Part shown: piece by piece, positions 63,789 to 64,000 of the stretch
Numbering within the stretch: the first letter of the stretch is position 1
Layout: each line of letters starts with the position of its first letter
Assembly (NCBI GenBank): GCA_963717125.1
Contig: CAVQVG010000007.1
Location: 248,001 to 312,000 of the forward strand
DNA length: 64,000 nucleotides
Direction of reading: 5' to 3'
Source of the DNA: RYN-230 sp963717125
GTDB lineage: Bacteria; Actinomycetota; Actinomycetes; Streptosporangiales; Streptosporangiaceae
Program-made: the position numbers and the translations under genes
The notes under the pieces: model-generated
What the model was told of the DNA's origin: nothing
Database searches by the model: none
What the model saw: the letters and a program-made list of their open reading frames with translations, nothing else

Positions 63789-64000
63789 GCACGAGCGCGG
63801 AGGTGGTGGCTGCCGCCCGCGAACTGTCTGGCCCGGGGATGAAGCAAGTAGAGATCGCCGCCAAAGCGGGCTGTTCGAAGTCGCAGGTATCGGTGGCCAC
63901 GAGCCTGCTCACGCAGGCACCCGACTTGGCCGAGGCCGTGGCCGCTGGGCGCCTGGGATTGTCGCGGGCATCAGTCCTGGCACGGGAGCGGAAGCCCTCG
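63785..64000 (+). CDS. double-HTH protein, copy 2, cut by window end
   Basis: First 72 codons only. MSTSAEVVAAARELSGPGMK, VEIAAKAGCSKSQVSVATSL matches copy 1 (53374) closely, diverging toward the window edge (RASVLARERKPS versus RASAMARQRQPP). Presumably the same 197-aa type of protein. Confidence 0.75.
   Translation, partial: MSTSAEVVAAARELSGPGMKQVEIAAKAGCSKSQVSVATSLLTQAPDLAEAVAAGRLGLSRASVLARERKPS

Larger units (their letters stand above)
61873..64000 (+). repeat. module copy 2 of the diverged duplication (runs off window)
   Basis: Matches 51544-53590 in order and spacing, with a small insertion before the XRE gene and a longer small gene. Whether it is the original chromosomal flank of tRNA-Pro or the left part of a third element cannot be decided, since it continues past the window. 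Confidence 0.9.

Overview
This is 64 kb of high-GC DNA from an actinomycete, most likely a filamentous member of the Streptosporangiales or Streptomycetales grade. That placement is inference. It rests on GC-rich codon use, GTG starts, a GuaB1-type IMP dehydrogenase relative, an F420-type luciferase-like oxidoreductase, a mycothiol-dependent enzyme family, GlnR-type boxes, DUF5753 regulators and a RepSA/TraSA-type integrative and conjugative element. I cannot name the genus.

Positions 1-34.8 kb look chromosomal. In order they hold: guaB1; an SMP-30 sugar lactonase; an alpha/beta hydrolase; a frameshifted LLM oxidoreductase; a metal-dependent cyclase (hydrolase) translationally linked to a thiamine-diphosphate enzyme; an ammonium transporter with GlnR-type boxes upstream; and a carbohydrate-uptake operon. 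That operon runs LacI regulator, two Dpp/Opp-type permeases, two ATPases, a binding lipoprotein and a GH3 glycosidase, behind two identical LacI-type operators. Next come a leftward acyl-CoA operon (three acyl-CoA dehydrogenases and two short-chain dehydrogenases, mostly with 4-nt overlaps), a DUF2079 membrane protein, an ABC-2 exporter, GtrA, a stand-alone GT51 glycosyltransferase, VOC proteins, and an ArsR-SRPBCC fusion behind a palindromic, apparently leaderless promoter.

At 34789-34862 lies tRNA-Pro(GGG). Its 3' 44 bp recur exactly at 51500-51543 and 61829-61872, so three att sites bound two consecutive inserts. Element A (34.8-51.5 kb) is a full actinomycete integrative and conjugative element (AICE): integrase (frameshifted), excisionase, RepSA-like initiator, a DpdA/TGT-like protein, DUF2637 protein, HTH and zinc proteins, a DnaJ-SprT-like fusion, a TraSA/FtsK translocase, a membrane partner and an SCO3933-family regulator. 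Its cargo is an unknown 350-aa protein, a methyltransferase, a TIR protein, a SLATT/DUF4231 protein, a possible GIY-YIG-like protein and a PD-(D/E)xK-like protein. A 16-bp palindrome close to TGACRCTTAARYGTCA sits between the element's transcription units and may be its shared operator.

Segment B (51.5-61.9 kb) has att sites at both ends but no integrase. It carries regulators, AICE remnants and an XRE/flavoprotein/NUDIX module, so it looks like a cis-mobilisable or decayed element. The first 2 kb after the second att (XRE regulator, two small proteins, double-HTH protein) is duplicated after the third att, at about 94% identity in the XRE protein. The copy runs off the window end.

At least a dozen genes show apparent single-base frameshifts, most of them in the mobile region and two in runs of five G. 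They may be real decay, sequencing error or both. Such genes are given as one broken gene each, with the shift position stated.
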